Shown one piece after another: positions 21,612-33,222 of a stretch of 64,000 nt of DNA. The stretch comes from Strobilurus pachycystidiatus (Eukaryota > Basidiomycota > Agaricomycetes > Agaricales > Physalacriaceae): contig JAHLMK010000001.1 in NCBI GenBank assembly GCA_019915135.1, positions 5,766,001 through 5,830,000 on the forward strand, read 5' to 3'. Every line of letters begins with the position of its first letter. Positions within the stretch are counted from its first letter, which is position 1. The notes below the pieces were generated by a model. The model ran no database searches, was not told where the DNA came from, and was given only the letters and a program-made list of their open reading frames with translations. The translations under genes and the position numbers were made by a program.

Positions 21612-22283
21612 ATGGCTGAGGCTGTCGCGGCATTCGTCGTCCCCCTTGCAGCCGCAAAAGCAGCCTCATCTTCCGGATTCACGCAGCGGCACGAGTCAAC
21701 TCATCGCGAAGAGCGGGCAGAGACAGACAAGGCTCTTGACCGCTACAAGAGCGCGTCGCAAAACGGTAGCGAGATATCCTTCCACGAGGAGGATCAATTC
21801 AGCGCCAGGCTCTCCGAGTGCGTGGACGGTGCGATTTTGATTCCATGACACGTCTATTCAATTAACTATACAGATCGAGAGACAAGCTCACCGAGTATCG
21901 CCAAAGCCTCCTCGCGTACAAGGACGAATCGTGGTTCCATCTTCCCTCCAAGATAAGCAAGCGGAGGAACGTTCGAAGGAAGAAGAGAGAAGCCCAGGAT
22001 GCAAACGAGGATTTGCGCGAATGCGTCGACGTGAGCCTTCTTACTTTGCGCTGCCAGTGAATTGTGATACTCAGTGACTCAATCGCAGGAAATCTCTTCA
22101 CGCGGATCACAGTCTGACGCATCCTCCATATATGCGGAGTCTGGCTCTCCTCCCGGATCTGCCTTGGAGCGAGAGAGCATCGAGAGTTGGCGGGCCGAAA
22201 CTTCATATAGTATGGACGTCGAACATGAGGAAGAGGTGCCTTCTTTTGCTGTGCTTCCTTCTTCACGCCAATTCATGTCATAG
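21612..22283 (+). CDS. Small hypothetical protein, 185 aa, three exons
   Basis: Join(21612..21817, 21874..22030, 22089..22283); introns of 56 and 58 nt have GTGCGT/GTGAGC donors and CAG acceptors, and phases agree, which supports a real gene. The N-terminus MAEAVAAFVVPLAAAKAASS is Ala-rich but lacks a clear signal-peptide charge pattern. The middle exon is basic (KISKRRNVRRKKREA), a possible nuclear-localisation patch. The last exon is Ser/Glu-rich (SASSIYAESGSPPGS...EEEV). No domain is recognised. It ends 90 bp before the Zn2Cys6 ORF on the same strand; the two could be parts of one gene if an unrecognised intron removes the stop. Confidence 0.55.
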
Positions 22284-22373
22284 AGGGTGTCATACTCCGC
22301 GCCTTTCGCAAGCCCGGCTAGCGTTTGCGACTCGGATGCGGCTGCTAGTAATGCCCCCAATACACATACACCC

Positions 22374-22648
22374 ATGCTCCCGCCTCAGCGCCCCATCGGC
22401 CAGCGCTATAGGTCATGCCTTTTTTGCAGGAGCCGCAAACTCGTTTGTCGTCGTCCGATGGATGGAAGCATCGACACGCGCTGCAAGTTAGTCCACCTCC
22501 AAACTCTTGACGTAGCATGTACTGACGAGAATCAAGTCAATGCGTTAGGAGGAGCATTATATGCGAGTTTCCGGGACCGTCGAGACTCGCTAGAAAGAGG
22601 GCAGCGGCTGTGCAGAATATGGGCCATGATGTCAACCGCGGGCCTTGA
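22374..22648 (+). CDS. Short Zn(II)2Cys6 (fungal binuclear cluster) protein
   Basis: Join(22374..22486, 22537..22648), 74 aa; a 50-nt intron falls exactly within the zinc cluster. After splicing the six cysteines have canonical spacing: C15-x2-C18-x6-C25-x11-C37-x2-C40-x6-C47, beginning RSCLFCRSRKLVC and ending CNQCVRRSIIC. A short basic tail RLARKRAAA follows, then a stop. Gal4-type clusters bind DNA, usually in proteins of 500 aa or more with a regulatory domain, which is absent here. It may be a truncated regulator, or its N-terminus may extend upstream, since the frame is open from about 22287. Confidence 0.7.
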
Positions 22649-24693
22649 AGAGGTCCTCCTCTTTGTGCAATCTCTGTGAGCTCCGATATTGAGCTAGTGA
22701 TTCTGACTGTAGGATTGCAATTGTCACTCAGCTTCCGCGAGATGTATATCTACTTGACAGATATGCAGGACTGATATTAGACTTACCTCTGTGTATAGAG
22801 CTCTGTCACATTGCTGAGCTTATCAACCACGAGCCCTTGAAAAGCAATCTCTCCTCGAGAGAGTTCTCCGCGCCTCTTTCAATTCTTTTACTTGCTGTCA
22901 AGACATAGTCACAGGGAGACACGATTCAATGTCTCGCCTGAGGCTTGAAGTTGTCGGAGAAATCAGACTTGTACGGCTGTTGTCATTGACCATACTATAC
23001 TTACCATTGGTTGTGGACTCTCGCGCGGAAAAGGGCTCGATGTTACATGGTTAGTATTGTACAGGAGATATATGCTCGCTCAAAACAGATAGCTTGGGGT
23101 TTCGGACATCGTAACGAGGGTCAAGATACAAACGCGTCAACTTGGTTCGAGTCATTCTGACACGTGATTGACATGAACCTGATTCAAATCCGATTGAAAT
23201 CCGTACTAGTAGAAGGATCCGGAGGACGACCATGACCTCAGTGCATACATAACAGCGGCGTCGGTACCGCTCTCACCTTGAACTCTGGTGGTCTATCGTG
23301 CCGTTGTATCTCCAAGCTGAAGGTATGTCGTGCTGTGTACTGAGTAACATCGTTAAGGTTAACGAACAAGACAGACGACTACTTATCCTTCTGGACATTG
23401 GACAATACTCGGACTCGGACTGGCGGTCTTGTGTGCATTGTTGGTTCGTCGTGTGTCAACTGGCGTTTTGTAATGGGACTGACCAACCAAGAAACGCGTC
23501 CTAGGCTTGAATACGAATACGGAGACGAACCCGTAGCAACGCCTTTGTTTCCCGACGATCCCCGGCAATGACGATCTCTGGAGGCTCTTCGACGAACGTC
23601 TGCAGAAGAATGCTGTACCATCTAACTGGTGACTTACTTCTCTGGTGGTCTCATTGGTGACCGTGGATCACTGTGTATCAACCTCTCCAATCCCGTTACA
23701 CCTGTAATTCGCCGATGTCGACAATCACAAGTTCATTCCATGTCAGGTCAATGGCCCATATATTCTGTCACGATGAATACGCCGATTTTGTCGCCTTGTG
23801 GCCGACGTCTACTCGGGCACCGCGGGCCAAGCTGTCGGCATCCAGAGTGTCATGGCGCTGAGCGTTGATGAAGCTCAGCGGATGGACAGCCGGCCCTATG
23901 AGAGGAGCTCATTGTAGATGGGCTGCACTGGACCTGGTCCAGAAGTAAGGTCGTCGGGGTCTCCATTTCATCTCTCGGTGTGGAGGATGGCCGTCTCAGT
24001 CGTTCCAAGCAGACGACACGCCCAAGAAGGCGAAGGTTTATGCCTGAACAGTGCTGCTTTCTTTCTGGACTATCGCGATGGTATCCGGCGAAAATGGTGC
24101 TCGGAACTGAGCTACTACTCGATACGGTCGCCTCCCATCTCGAAGCTGAAGGATGTCGGAAGCACTTTTTGGGTTGCCTGCTGTAGCCTGTCGGTTTCTT
24201 GCCGCTGCTGTCCTTTTCCCTGCACGTACTGAACCGAGACCGGGATTGTGCCGCGCAGGTTTTGCCCATTGGGCACATTTTCGATGAAACATGTCCTTCC
24301 TGATAGATACGGCTTTTTCAAAACTTTCTGTCCAAGAAATGGCGCCCAAGGCAGCGCTCAGGTATGTAGGTTCACTGCAATCTGATCCGTAGCTCACTGA
24401 CAAGCTGTACTCCATCTACCGTTGGCCTTGTTACGTTACTTTGAATGACTCTTCAGCTCGGGCGGCATCGAGGAAGCAATCAACAAATACGCGGCACGGA
24501 CTCACAGAATTGCCGCAGACTCTCACCGTCCAAAGCCCTGTGTGATCGCAATGTTCCCCAAGGGTCCGTCCCATGTAGATTCTTGACGGTACAGGTTGGC
24601 GCTCCGTCTTTAAAAGGCCGAACTCTTGCGAGGTTTACCGTCATTCCCTTCTTCCTCAAGTTTATCTTTCTAATATTCGCATCTCCAAGGACA
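22649..24693. other. Long intergenic region with possible decayed coding segments
   Basis: No intact gene. On the plus strand a frame near 23398-23571 (VNWRFVMGLTNQETRPRLEYEYGDEP) appears to continue after a one-base shift as DDLWRLFDERLQKN, ending near 23632. Another frame ends at 23915-23917 after AGQAVGIQSVMALSVDEAQRM. On the minus strand a frame at about 24115-24321 reads ENVPNGQNLRGTIPVSVQYVQG. These look like relics of unidentified genes. A TTTAAAAGG box at 24611-24619 lies about 80 bp upstream of the next gene. Confidence 0.35.
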
Positions 24694-26762
24694 ATGCGTC
24701 TTACTTCATTTCTTCCGCTTACCCTTCTCTTTACGTTTTCGAATGCCCTGCGCCTTTCGTTGGAGAGCCGTAGTGGTCATTCCTCTCGTGGTGCACTTCA
24801 AAGGCGAGGCTATAACGGTACGGAGGGAGCGTTGGCACTGGATGACAGCCGAGATATGTTTTACTTCACCAACATCACTTTGGGAGGAGAACTATTCACA
24901 GTCCTGATTGACACGGGAAGGTGCGTCCGTTTGGCCTGTGTATACACCTCCGTTGATCTCCCTCCGTCCAGCGCTGACTTGTGGGTTAGTCCTGCAAATG
25001 GCTCTACGGTTCCTGGGAGTATTAGCACAGGGCAGAACACGAGCTTACATTACGCTGTAGGTTCCGACTCCGGTGAGTTTGATCTACTTCGAATGCTCCA
25101 CGCCTCATAATTCAACTCGTAACCATTCTCATGTAGGACCTATCAAGACTGCTGAGTTGTCCTGGGCTGGGTACACAGTGCAGCATCAATCATACAGTGT
25201 GTCGCTTCAGTTTCTTGTGCCAAGCGCCTTGTCTCATGGTGACACAATTTTCAGTTGAAGTTTCTCCTGAAGATAACTATCTTCCGGTACCGGGACTCAT
25301 TGGTCTCGGGCCCAATGCAGGCTCAAATATCTCGATTACGCTCAACAGTTCCGTTGGTTATGGTCCATTGGATAACATCTTCTTGCAGAACATCTCAGCT
25401 CCGCACTTCCTGACTTTTCTGCTCGGACGTATCGCTGGTGGGTGTTACCCGGGGAGCACCACATAGCTTCAGCTCAAATGTTGTCACTAGATTCCACCGA
25501 AAGTTTCCCTGGTGAGATGACAATCAGCGAGCTTCTTGTGGGCCATGAAGATGTGGAGAAGCAGACCAAGATTGATCTTGATCCGTCTGGGCAGCACTAT
25601 CAATTTCTTGCTGAATCTGACAGCATACTCGCGAATGGCAAAGTCGTGACTGTGACCACGTCCGTTGAGAAAACGGAAAACAGGCACAGACCAACGTTTG
25701 TTCTGGACACCGGCTTCTCACTTAGCCAAGTCACCGCGTATGTCTGTGTCGTTTTGCTTTCACCTTCATCGGCTGATCATCATTGGCCACAGTGATGTTG
25801 CCGAGGCTTTCTACAGCGGCTATGATGGCGCTAGCTTCAATGAAACTGGCGAGGGACTCTGGTATGTTCCCTGCACAACTGAAGTCAACATCTCCTTTGT
25901 GTTTGGTGGCCAAGAGATTCCCATCCATCCACTAGACGCAACCATGTATGTCGTGTCCTACCTTAAGATCACAGATCTCACGTCCCATAAACAGGGACCC
26001 CATGACCACTGATAATTCTTCGGTTTTTGACGCTAACGGAACTCCGATCTGCTTCGGCTCCGTATGTTTCTAAATTTTGCTCTGTGGCTTGACCAACAAC
26101 TTCTCGTTTAGTTCCAACCAATCTCCACCGGCACCGCAAACACATATGACATGATCCTTGGAATGTCTTTTTGTGAGTACTTGTTTCATCCATTACCACT
26201 TCATCAACAAGTCAACCCAGTGCGCAACGTCTACATGTACATCAACTACGGTGATTTTTTGGCGCATGGAAACGTAACGGTACCGCAAAGCTCGTCTTAT
26301 GTCAAGTTCCTGGCCACCACCAATCACTTAGAAGGTCTGTCTGATTTCGTGTCCTGAATGATCATTGATTCATCCTGGACAGCGCACTCTGAATTTGTTG
26401 CTGTCCGTGGCACCGCCGCAAACGGTACTACCAATGCGACTCACAGCACTACGGACTTGTCTGGAGCAGCCAAACCCGACTCCAAGGATTCCAAACCTTG
26501 GTCATGGCACGGCCTCAGCCGTAGGACTATCATCATCATTGCGTCTGTCGGTGGTGCGGTCGTTCTTGCCGTCGTTGCCATCATAGCGATCTGCTGCACG
26601 AAGCGCCACAAGAAGGCAAAGACGGCAGCGTACCGCGCTGTTGTGGGGGAGGATACCGTGCCTCTCGTGTTTGACAGCAATCAGACTGGTATGGCCGAAG
26701 CAAAGGCGCCAGAGAGAGTTACTTTTTATGATCCTTACGCGCCTCGCCTGGGTCCTGCATGA
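24694..26762 (+). CDS. Membrane-anchored pepsin-like aspartic protease (family copy A)
   Basis: Join(24694..24920, 24972..25072, 25137..25196, 25255..25437, 25491..25737, 25793..25945, 25995..26061, 26112..26172, 26221..26334, 26383..26762), 530 aa; ten exons with introns of 48-64 nt. A signal peptide occupies residues 1-18. The first catalytic motif is D73-T-G-S in VLIDTGSADLWV, with the Ser codon split by intron 1. GLIGLGPN follows. The second motif is D263-T-G in VLDTGFSLS, with Phe where pepsins normally have Thr or Ser. A TM helix lies at about 453-475, then a basic CCTKRHKK stop-transfer and a cytoplasmic tail ending FYDPYAPRLG. The topology suggests a cell-surface or secretory-pathway protease; the atypical second motif leaves activity open. 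Copies: 28684-30732, 61727-63709 and a fragment at 42428-42990. Confidence 0.88.
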
Positions 26763-28683
26763 TTCAGTGTTTACGGGCTGACATTTCTTATGATTCACGG
26801 ACAATGTGTTGCTCATATTATGTATTTGATTGTAACGCCTTCGGGCTGATTGAGATTGTTGGCCACTATTTTCCGTTCGTACGCTTGTCGACACCTGTAA
26901 ACAGTCAAATTGAGGCTCGAGTAGTATGTAGTGGTCGGTGTCCCTCGGGCCCCTGGCCTCAGACGGAGGATATGGTCTAAGCGCCACTGTGAGAGTCAGC
27001 CTATGTAGAGGACAACGGAACATACGTCTTTGGATGATGAAATGAGTTATCGTCGAGTCCAACCCAGCATGAAGAATGGTGAACTAAACGATACGCCATG
27101 TGGTCCTTCTCAATTTCAGAGTGAGCTTGAATTGAAACGTGTTTGAGCTTAGAAATCAGCGAAGAGAGTATTTCCAGCGTTTGCTGAACCGCTGACAGAT
27201 TGAGTAGTAAACGAGAAGGAAATGAACAATTCGTGGCGGTGCCGAGATGATTGTCTGCTTGGCATCAACTTGCCATGTGCGCTGCTTGACCTCCAATTTC
27301 CATCATTTTCGAATTTCAGCGTCCCAACCATGGCATCTTACGCGCGGGAAAATGCGGCCTCCATCATTGAATAGCGGCCCCAAGAGGTGCGCTTGCCAGG
27401 CTCACGCCAACGCGCCGAACTTCGCGGCTGAAAATCGTCAAAAAACAATGAAACGCGCCTCTAGAGCGCCGTGACTGGACCCATCCCGGCACGATATCGG
27501 TATGAATGCGAAAAGATCGTCTATGCATACCATCATTAACCTTCCGGAAAGTCTCTTACTCTGTCATCAAACACGCCAATCGTGCTTCGAGGAAGGGTTG
27601 AGAAAGGGCACGGACATCAGCGGATAAGGCGAATGATTCGGAGGCGCAGCTCGCCCCATCGTCGAGTATTTCGCGTTCAAGAGTGTGCATCTTCAAACAT
27701 CTCAGAAAGTTGGGCTAACACGACATCTACAGATATCTTCCTGACTGAGTCACTGACTGCCATTGCTCCACATGCCCCTCGAGTTCACGTCGCGCATCCT
27801 CTTCCGTCGCCCATGTTGCCCGTTTTGCAATACCGTTCTCAGATTTGAAGCTGCGGGCATTATTTTGTTCAGGAAACACACTGTCTGAAGGTGAACAGCT
27901 TAGACGCTCTAGACGCTTTCTTCTCGACGTCCTCATACCTTTTCCCCCGAAGAGCCGAAGAAACCATGAAGATTATACATATAAACGGCTAAATTTGCGT
28001 GCATCAATATGCTGTTCCGCCAAAAAAAACTTGGGAACCTCGTAGGCGCTCCTCTTCTACTCATATCCTGGTCCATATTGAGGTGATACATACTAGACTA
28101 GCGAATCGTGGCCTCCATCAAAGCGTAGATCCGATGCCCTGAACGAAACAGCACACATACAAGCGCGCGCTCGTCTTCGATTGCAACACGAACCTCTTCA
28201 TTTATATCGCAACGTGATGAATGTCGAAATTATGACGGATAAAGCGCATGGCAGGTCGCAGACATCCATCCCTGTACGCTCTCTGATAGTGTTCCCAGCA
28301 TGCAATTTCAGCGAGAATGGAGCATGGACAGTCTCGCTGACAATTGAGACCTTGCGCGCGTGTGCTTAGAAGTCTTTGCGTCGCATCCAAGGGAGACTCG
28401 GAGCACACTGGGGCTTACGCACTGTGGAAAGTGATGTTCCTCGAGGTTCTAGCCCTTTGGTACCACAATTCAACATAGCATTCAAGTAGTTCCGGAGCTC
28501 CTGGAACCTTTGTCTAACCGATGTTCTTCTTGACATGGCGTGGAATTTTGAATGTATTGATGTTACAGGCTCGCGGTCCACCATTGAAAGGCTGAAATCT
28601 TTTTGAGGGCTGGTGCTCTTTCATGCCCTTCTTCTCTTTTCACTCATCCTCTGAAGACTTCTCAGAACAATCTCTCGCAGACG
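26763..28683. other. Intergenic region between protease copies A and B
   Basis: No gene is convincingly supported. A minus-strand frame at 27727-27936 (70 codons, basic start, ATEEDARRELEGHVEQW) looks mildly coding but has no partner exons I can place. Confidence 0.4.
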
Positions 28684-30732
28684 ATGCGACTCACTTCAAT
28701 TCTATCGCTCGTCCCTTTCCTCACGTTTTCTGATGCCCTACACGTCTCTTTACAGGGCCGTCGAGGGTTTCCCTCTCAAACGCGAGGCAACAGCAGTGTG
28801 GCGAAGACATTAACACTGGCCGACAGCAAGGACATGTCCTACTCCACAAACATCACATTGGGAGGGGAAGACTTCACTGTCAGCATCGACACAGGAAGGT
28901 GTGTACATTCGGCCTTTTCATACGACTCTGCTAAGTGACTTCTCCATAGTTCCGACCTGTGGGTCATTCCGCTCAATGGGTCTACGATTCCCGGGAGTGT
29001 TGACACTGGCCTGATTGGCGGTGTAACCTATGCTATCGGCGCTGTCTTTGGTAAGTCCGCATCCGTGAATGCTTCATTCCGCACACTCCAATCTATCTGC
29101 GCTCATGCAGGACCCATCAAAACTGCCAAATTGGCCTGGGCTGGCTATACAATTGAGCGCCAGTCGTACAGTGCGTTCAGTCGTTTTCTTTCCGCCTGCT
29201 ATGACAATGTTGACACAATTCCAGTCGAAGTTCCTGCTGACGACGTGCACGATCTGTCAAACGGCGGGAGTCAAGGTCTCGTTGGTCTCGGTCCCAACTC
29301 AGGCTCGCTCATTGCAGAGATCAACCTTGGAAGTCCTGTCGGCTATGGCCCGTTGGATAACATCTTTCGGCAGGACATAACCACCCCAAACATTCTAACC
29401 TTCCTTCTCGGACGCACTGCTGGTGAGTGTGCCCCGGAAGTCACCCGGACTTTCTCAACCTCGTTCGTCTTCCAGATCCCTCGAACATCTTCCCTGGCGA
29501 CATGACTATTGGTGAGGTCCTCGAGGGCTACGATGATGTGGAGAAGCAGACCAAGCTTGATCTCGATGCATCTGCGTCGCATTATCAGTTTCTTGCTGAC
29601 TCGGATAGCATCCTCGCAGACGGTCAAGTCGTGACGGTGTCCACGTCCGTAAGGAAAACGGAAGATAAGCAAAGACCAACGTTTGTTCTGGACACCGGAT
29701 TCTCGTTGAGTCAGGTCACCGCGTATGTCTGTCGTTAGCTTACACGTCCACTGGCTGATCATCATTTATTTCAGCGATGTCAGTAAGGCTTTCTACAGTG
29801 GCTATGATGACGCACAACTAGTAGACACTGAAGTTGGCGAAGTGTGGGTCGTCCCTTGCACTACTGAAGTCAATATTTCCTTCGTGTTCGGAGGACAGGT
29901 TATCCCAATCCATCCACTAGACGCCACCATGTATGTCGCGTTGTCCCTCGGCATCACGAACCTAATCCGATAATTAGTGACCCTGCCCTCCTTGGCGTCA
30001 GTGGCCCGACCACTGACGAAGACGGAACTCCATATTGTTTTGGTTCGGTACGTTTCAAAGATTTGCTGTGGGCCTACCAGTCTGAGTAACTTATCGAATA
30101 GTTTCAACCGATTGCCACCAACACTGAAGATATGTATGACATGATCCTCGGAATGTCTTTCTGTGGGTACATATAGCCTCCGTGAATCGTCTCATTGACA
30201 ACCATGCAGTGCGTAATGTGTACATGTACATCAACTACGGCAGTTTCGAGGCGCGAGGGAACACCACAGTAAAGAGAGATCCGCCTTATGTCAAGTTGTT
30301 GGCTACTACCACCGATCCCGGGAAAGGTTCGTCTGATATTTCGTTCCGTGGATAGTAGCTCATCCAATCTGCACAGCGCACTCCGAATTCGTTGCTGTTC
30401 GTGGCCTCGCAGGCAGCAGTCATGCCACGTCGGATCTGTCCGAAGCGAGCGACTCCGACGAGTCTCATTCCCGGTCATGGCACGGTCTCGGTCGTACCGC
30501 CGTCATCGTCATCGCATCTGTCAGCGGCGCGGCTCTTCTGGCCCTCATTGCCCTCGTAGTTCTTTGCTGCACTGAGCGACGCAAGCAGGCGAAGACCGCA
30601 ACATATCGTGTTGTCGTGGCGGAAGATTCGGAGATTTCTGTATTTGGCAGCAAGCAGTACGACACAGAGGCGAAGGAGGGTGAGAGAGATCCCTTATACG
30701 ATCCGTACGCGCCACGTTTGAGCTTTGCATGA
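28684..30732 (+). CDS. Membrane-anchored pepsin-like aspartic protease (family copy B)
   Basis: Join(28684..28898, 28950..29050, 29111..29170, 29225..29422, 29476..29722, 29775..29930, 29978..30047, 30102..30162, 30210..30326, 30377..30732), 526 aa. The ten-exon plan equals copy A, with exons 2, 3, 5 and 8 identical in length (101, 60, 247, 61 nt). A signal peptide occupies residues 1-17. The first motif is the fully canonical DTGSSDLWV (D69); the second is VLDTGFSLS (D264), again with Phe. TM about 449-473 is followed by CCTERRKQAK, and the tail ends YDPYAPRL. It is followed 405 bp later by an F-box gene on the same strand; the same pair recurs inverted at 42.9-39.8 kb. Confidence 0.88.
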
Positions 30733-31137
30733 AATTACGAAGTTGCCATTGTATTTTCTATCATGGACAATCTGTCGAAAACAGGAATATCTGGGTTGAA
30801 TCGGTACTACGATCTTTCGTGGTATTTGCTGAACTGTCATCGTGTTGTTGCTACTGGGGCTCTAGTATGGACTAGTTGGTACCTGTACCCAGCGAGTCAA
30901 CTCGGTTGACTCTGCCCTGACTCTGGCTATGAAGAGAGACTAGGGGCCGTCGGCAGTTGCCATATTTGGGTTGAAACGTCAGCAAGTTTGCTCTCCTCCC
31001 CTTCCACCTTGAACTACGTACCAAGATTGTGTCGTTGGCTTGCTGTTGTGGAGAAATAGTTGGTGCCAGTGCGTCCTCCGTTCTGTCATATGGCACATTC
31101 ATCGACGAATTGGATCGACAGCATCAATATACCGAAC
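30733..31137. other. Intergenic between protease B and the F-box gene
   Basis: The 405 bp presumably hold the terminator of one gene and the promoter of the next. No distinct motif is recognised. The F-box frame is open somewhat upstream (from 31060). Confidence 0.5.
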
Positions 31138-32832
31138 ATGATTCCTCACTGTCACGATGTCCCTTGCTCGTACTACGGACTTTCCCATGCCATTTTGTCT
31201 CCTTTCAACCGCCTCTTGAATACAAACGATGCACCAAACGACGAGGAGACGGCCAAGGTCCATGCGTACTGCTCGTACATCGAGACGCGCCAAGAAACAT
31301 TGCTCGCGCGCTTGAAGGAGCTCGATCGTGAGCACGCCGCGATTGAACGTGAACTGGAAAACATCCGTTCCAAGTACGCCCCAGAGGCGCACAAATTGAT
31401 CCTATCCCCTGTTCGTCGGATGCCCCCCGAACTCCTGCATGACATCTTCCGCAACTGCATGCCGAGGATGCCCGTGATGAGCAGCGATGAAGCGCCGATT
31501 GTGTATACTCGTGTCTGCAAGCGATGGCGAACGATCAGCCTGCAGATGCCCGAGCTTTGGTCCAGCCTCCATCTCGTCATCCCACGTCCCATCCCATTTC
31601 CCGACTCTCAGCCCGAGTTACTTTCTCGTCTGTCGTCCGGTGTAGAAGAGTGGTTTAGTCGGGCCAGTGACCTACCGATCACACTGCACATTGTCTGCAC
31701 CGAGAAACGGCGGGAGGATGACGCGTACGCCCGGCATATCATTTCCTGGGTCCTCTTGAAATACGGTCTGCGGTTCAAAGCGTTGAGGCTCCATATACCC
31801 TCTTTCTTGATGGACTGTTTCTTTGAACTACCCTACCAGAACCTTCCATGGCTTGCAACACTTGTCATGAATGCGTCAGACTGGGCCCCTCCGTCTGCTA
31901 CGTCCACATTCACCGCCATCCGTTCCCTACCCTCTCTTCGAAGAGTCTCTTTGTCGGGGTATTGCTCATACCTTCACACCCAGATCCCTCTTTCACAGTT
32001 GACAAATCTGGGACTGATATCTGACGGCGCAGCGGTTTTATCCTTGCTGGGTCAGTGTGAGCATTTGGAGGAATGCAACATTCTGGTTCCTCCAGAGGCA
32101 TTCAACGTGCCAGCGGCGCCTGTGGCTAGCATTGTCTCTTTGCCCTGTCTTAAGAAATTGAGGATATCGGCCATTCCGTTCGAGCTTACTATGGGGATCA
32201 TAGGCCCGGGGTTCAGTCTCCCAGAGTTCTTTGAACATGTAAATGCTCCCGCTCTTGAAATCCTGGAGATCGCCACCTCGCCGACGCAAGAGTACTTCCC
32301 GTCCGATCATGCCATTCTGTCCCTGCGAGAGTTTCTCCGCAGGTGCACGCCTCCAATACGGGTCTTGATATTCGATCGTGGGTTTCCGCGCTCAATTGAC
32401 CCTCATAACTTCGCGGCATGTTTGGAGCTTACGCCGCAGCTGAGAAAGCTTACTATCAAGCAGGAGAAAATACTACCTTGGGAGCGGATCGGCGAGACTC
32501 ATGGCTTTGCGAACGTCTCCGTGGCTCTTCTGGATGCTCTCACTGTCGGCCGCAATCCTGTCACCACCTCCTGTCCACTCCTCGAGGTTTTGGAGCTTCA
32601 CGACTCTTACGAGTTTCCTATGGAATCTCTGGAGGCGGCCATAGCGTCGAGGGAAACGGCACGGCCAGATTCGATCTGCGTTGCCCTCAAGGAGGTCCGT
32701 TACACGACGTATCGTGAAATCCCTGGCGACTTTTCCCTGAGATTTGCATGTTTCAAAGTCCTCCGCGAGGCGATGTTGAGTAATAGTAAACCCTTCCGTA
32801 GAGACTTCCTGAGTGAATGTTTTCTTTCATAG
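31138..32832 (+). CDS. F-box/LRR-like protein, 564 aa (copy 1 of an inverted pair)
   Basis: Single exon. ATG 31138 is chosen because the paralogue at 39815-41509 begins at the matching Met and both then have exactly 564 residues. Both open MIPxCHDVPCSYYGLSHAI. Residues 48-80 form a charged coiled coil typical of basidiomycete F-box proteins (YIETRQETL to ELENIRSKY). The F-box covers about 89-135 (RRMPPELLHDIF, VCKRWRTISLQMPELWSSL). The remainder is a divergent leucine-rich-repeat solenoid. F-box proteins usually recruit substrates to SCF ubiquitin ligases through Skp1; this one's target is unknown. Confidence 0.9.
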   Translation: MIPHCHDVPCSYYGLSHAILSPFNRLLNTNDAPNDEETAKVHAYCSYIETRQETLLARLKELDREHAAIERELENIRSKYAPEAHKLILSPVRRMPPELLHDIFRNCMPRMPVMSSDEAPIVYTRVCKRWRTISLQMPELWSSLHLVIPRPIPFPDSQPELLSRLSSGVEEWFSRASDLPITLHIVCTEKRREDDAYARHIISWVLLKYGLRFKALRLHIPSFLMDCFFELPYQNLPWLATLVMNASDWAPPSATSTFTAIRSLPSLRRVSLSGYCSYLHTQIPLSQLTNLGLISDGAAVLSLLGQCEHLEECNILVPPEAFNVPAAPVASIVSLPCLKKLRISAIPFELTMGIIGPGFSLPEFFEHVNAPALEILEIATSPTQEYFPSDHAILSLREFLRRCTPPIRVLIFDRGFPRSIDPHNFAACLELTPQLRKLTIKQEKILPWERIGETHGFANVSVALLDALTVGRNPVTTSCPLLEVLELHDSYEFPMESLEAAIASRETARPDSICVALKEVRYTTYREIPGDFSLRFACFKVLREAMLSNSKPFRRDFLSECFLS

Positions 32833-33222
32833 TGATAGACAAGTAGATACATATGTCATGTTCTTCAAGTGTCTCCGTCATTCAACAAACCGTACTTCAC
32901 TGGCAAGGAATCCAGTCTTGCCCATTCCATATCTTCAACATGCATGACGTCTCTAGCTCCGTACACATTGACAGTTCGTGATGTGAAGGACACGGCATAT
33001 CGCCATGCCATTCAGTCTCTTGCCCGCTCATGAATTCGCGCAGCAAACGGATTTATCTCAGTGCTACGGCGAATGACGCCCAAGTGAACAGTCAAAGTAC
33101 GAGGGCCATCGGCAAAAGCCGGCGCGCAATACCTTAGTGACTGGCCCAGGCGTTAGCCGTGACACACTTTACTCCTCGCTGTACCGTCATCCCGCTCGTC
33201 GTAGCCGTCGTCGCAACCGACT
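32833..33222. other. Intergenic upstream of the intersectin-like gene
   Basis: The stretch contains no recognisable gene and presumably holds the promoter of the intersectin-like gene. Confidence 0.5.
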
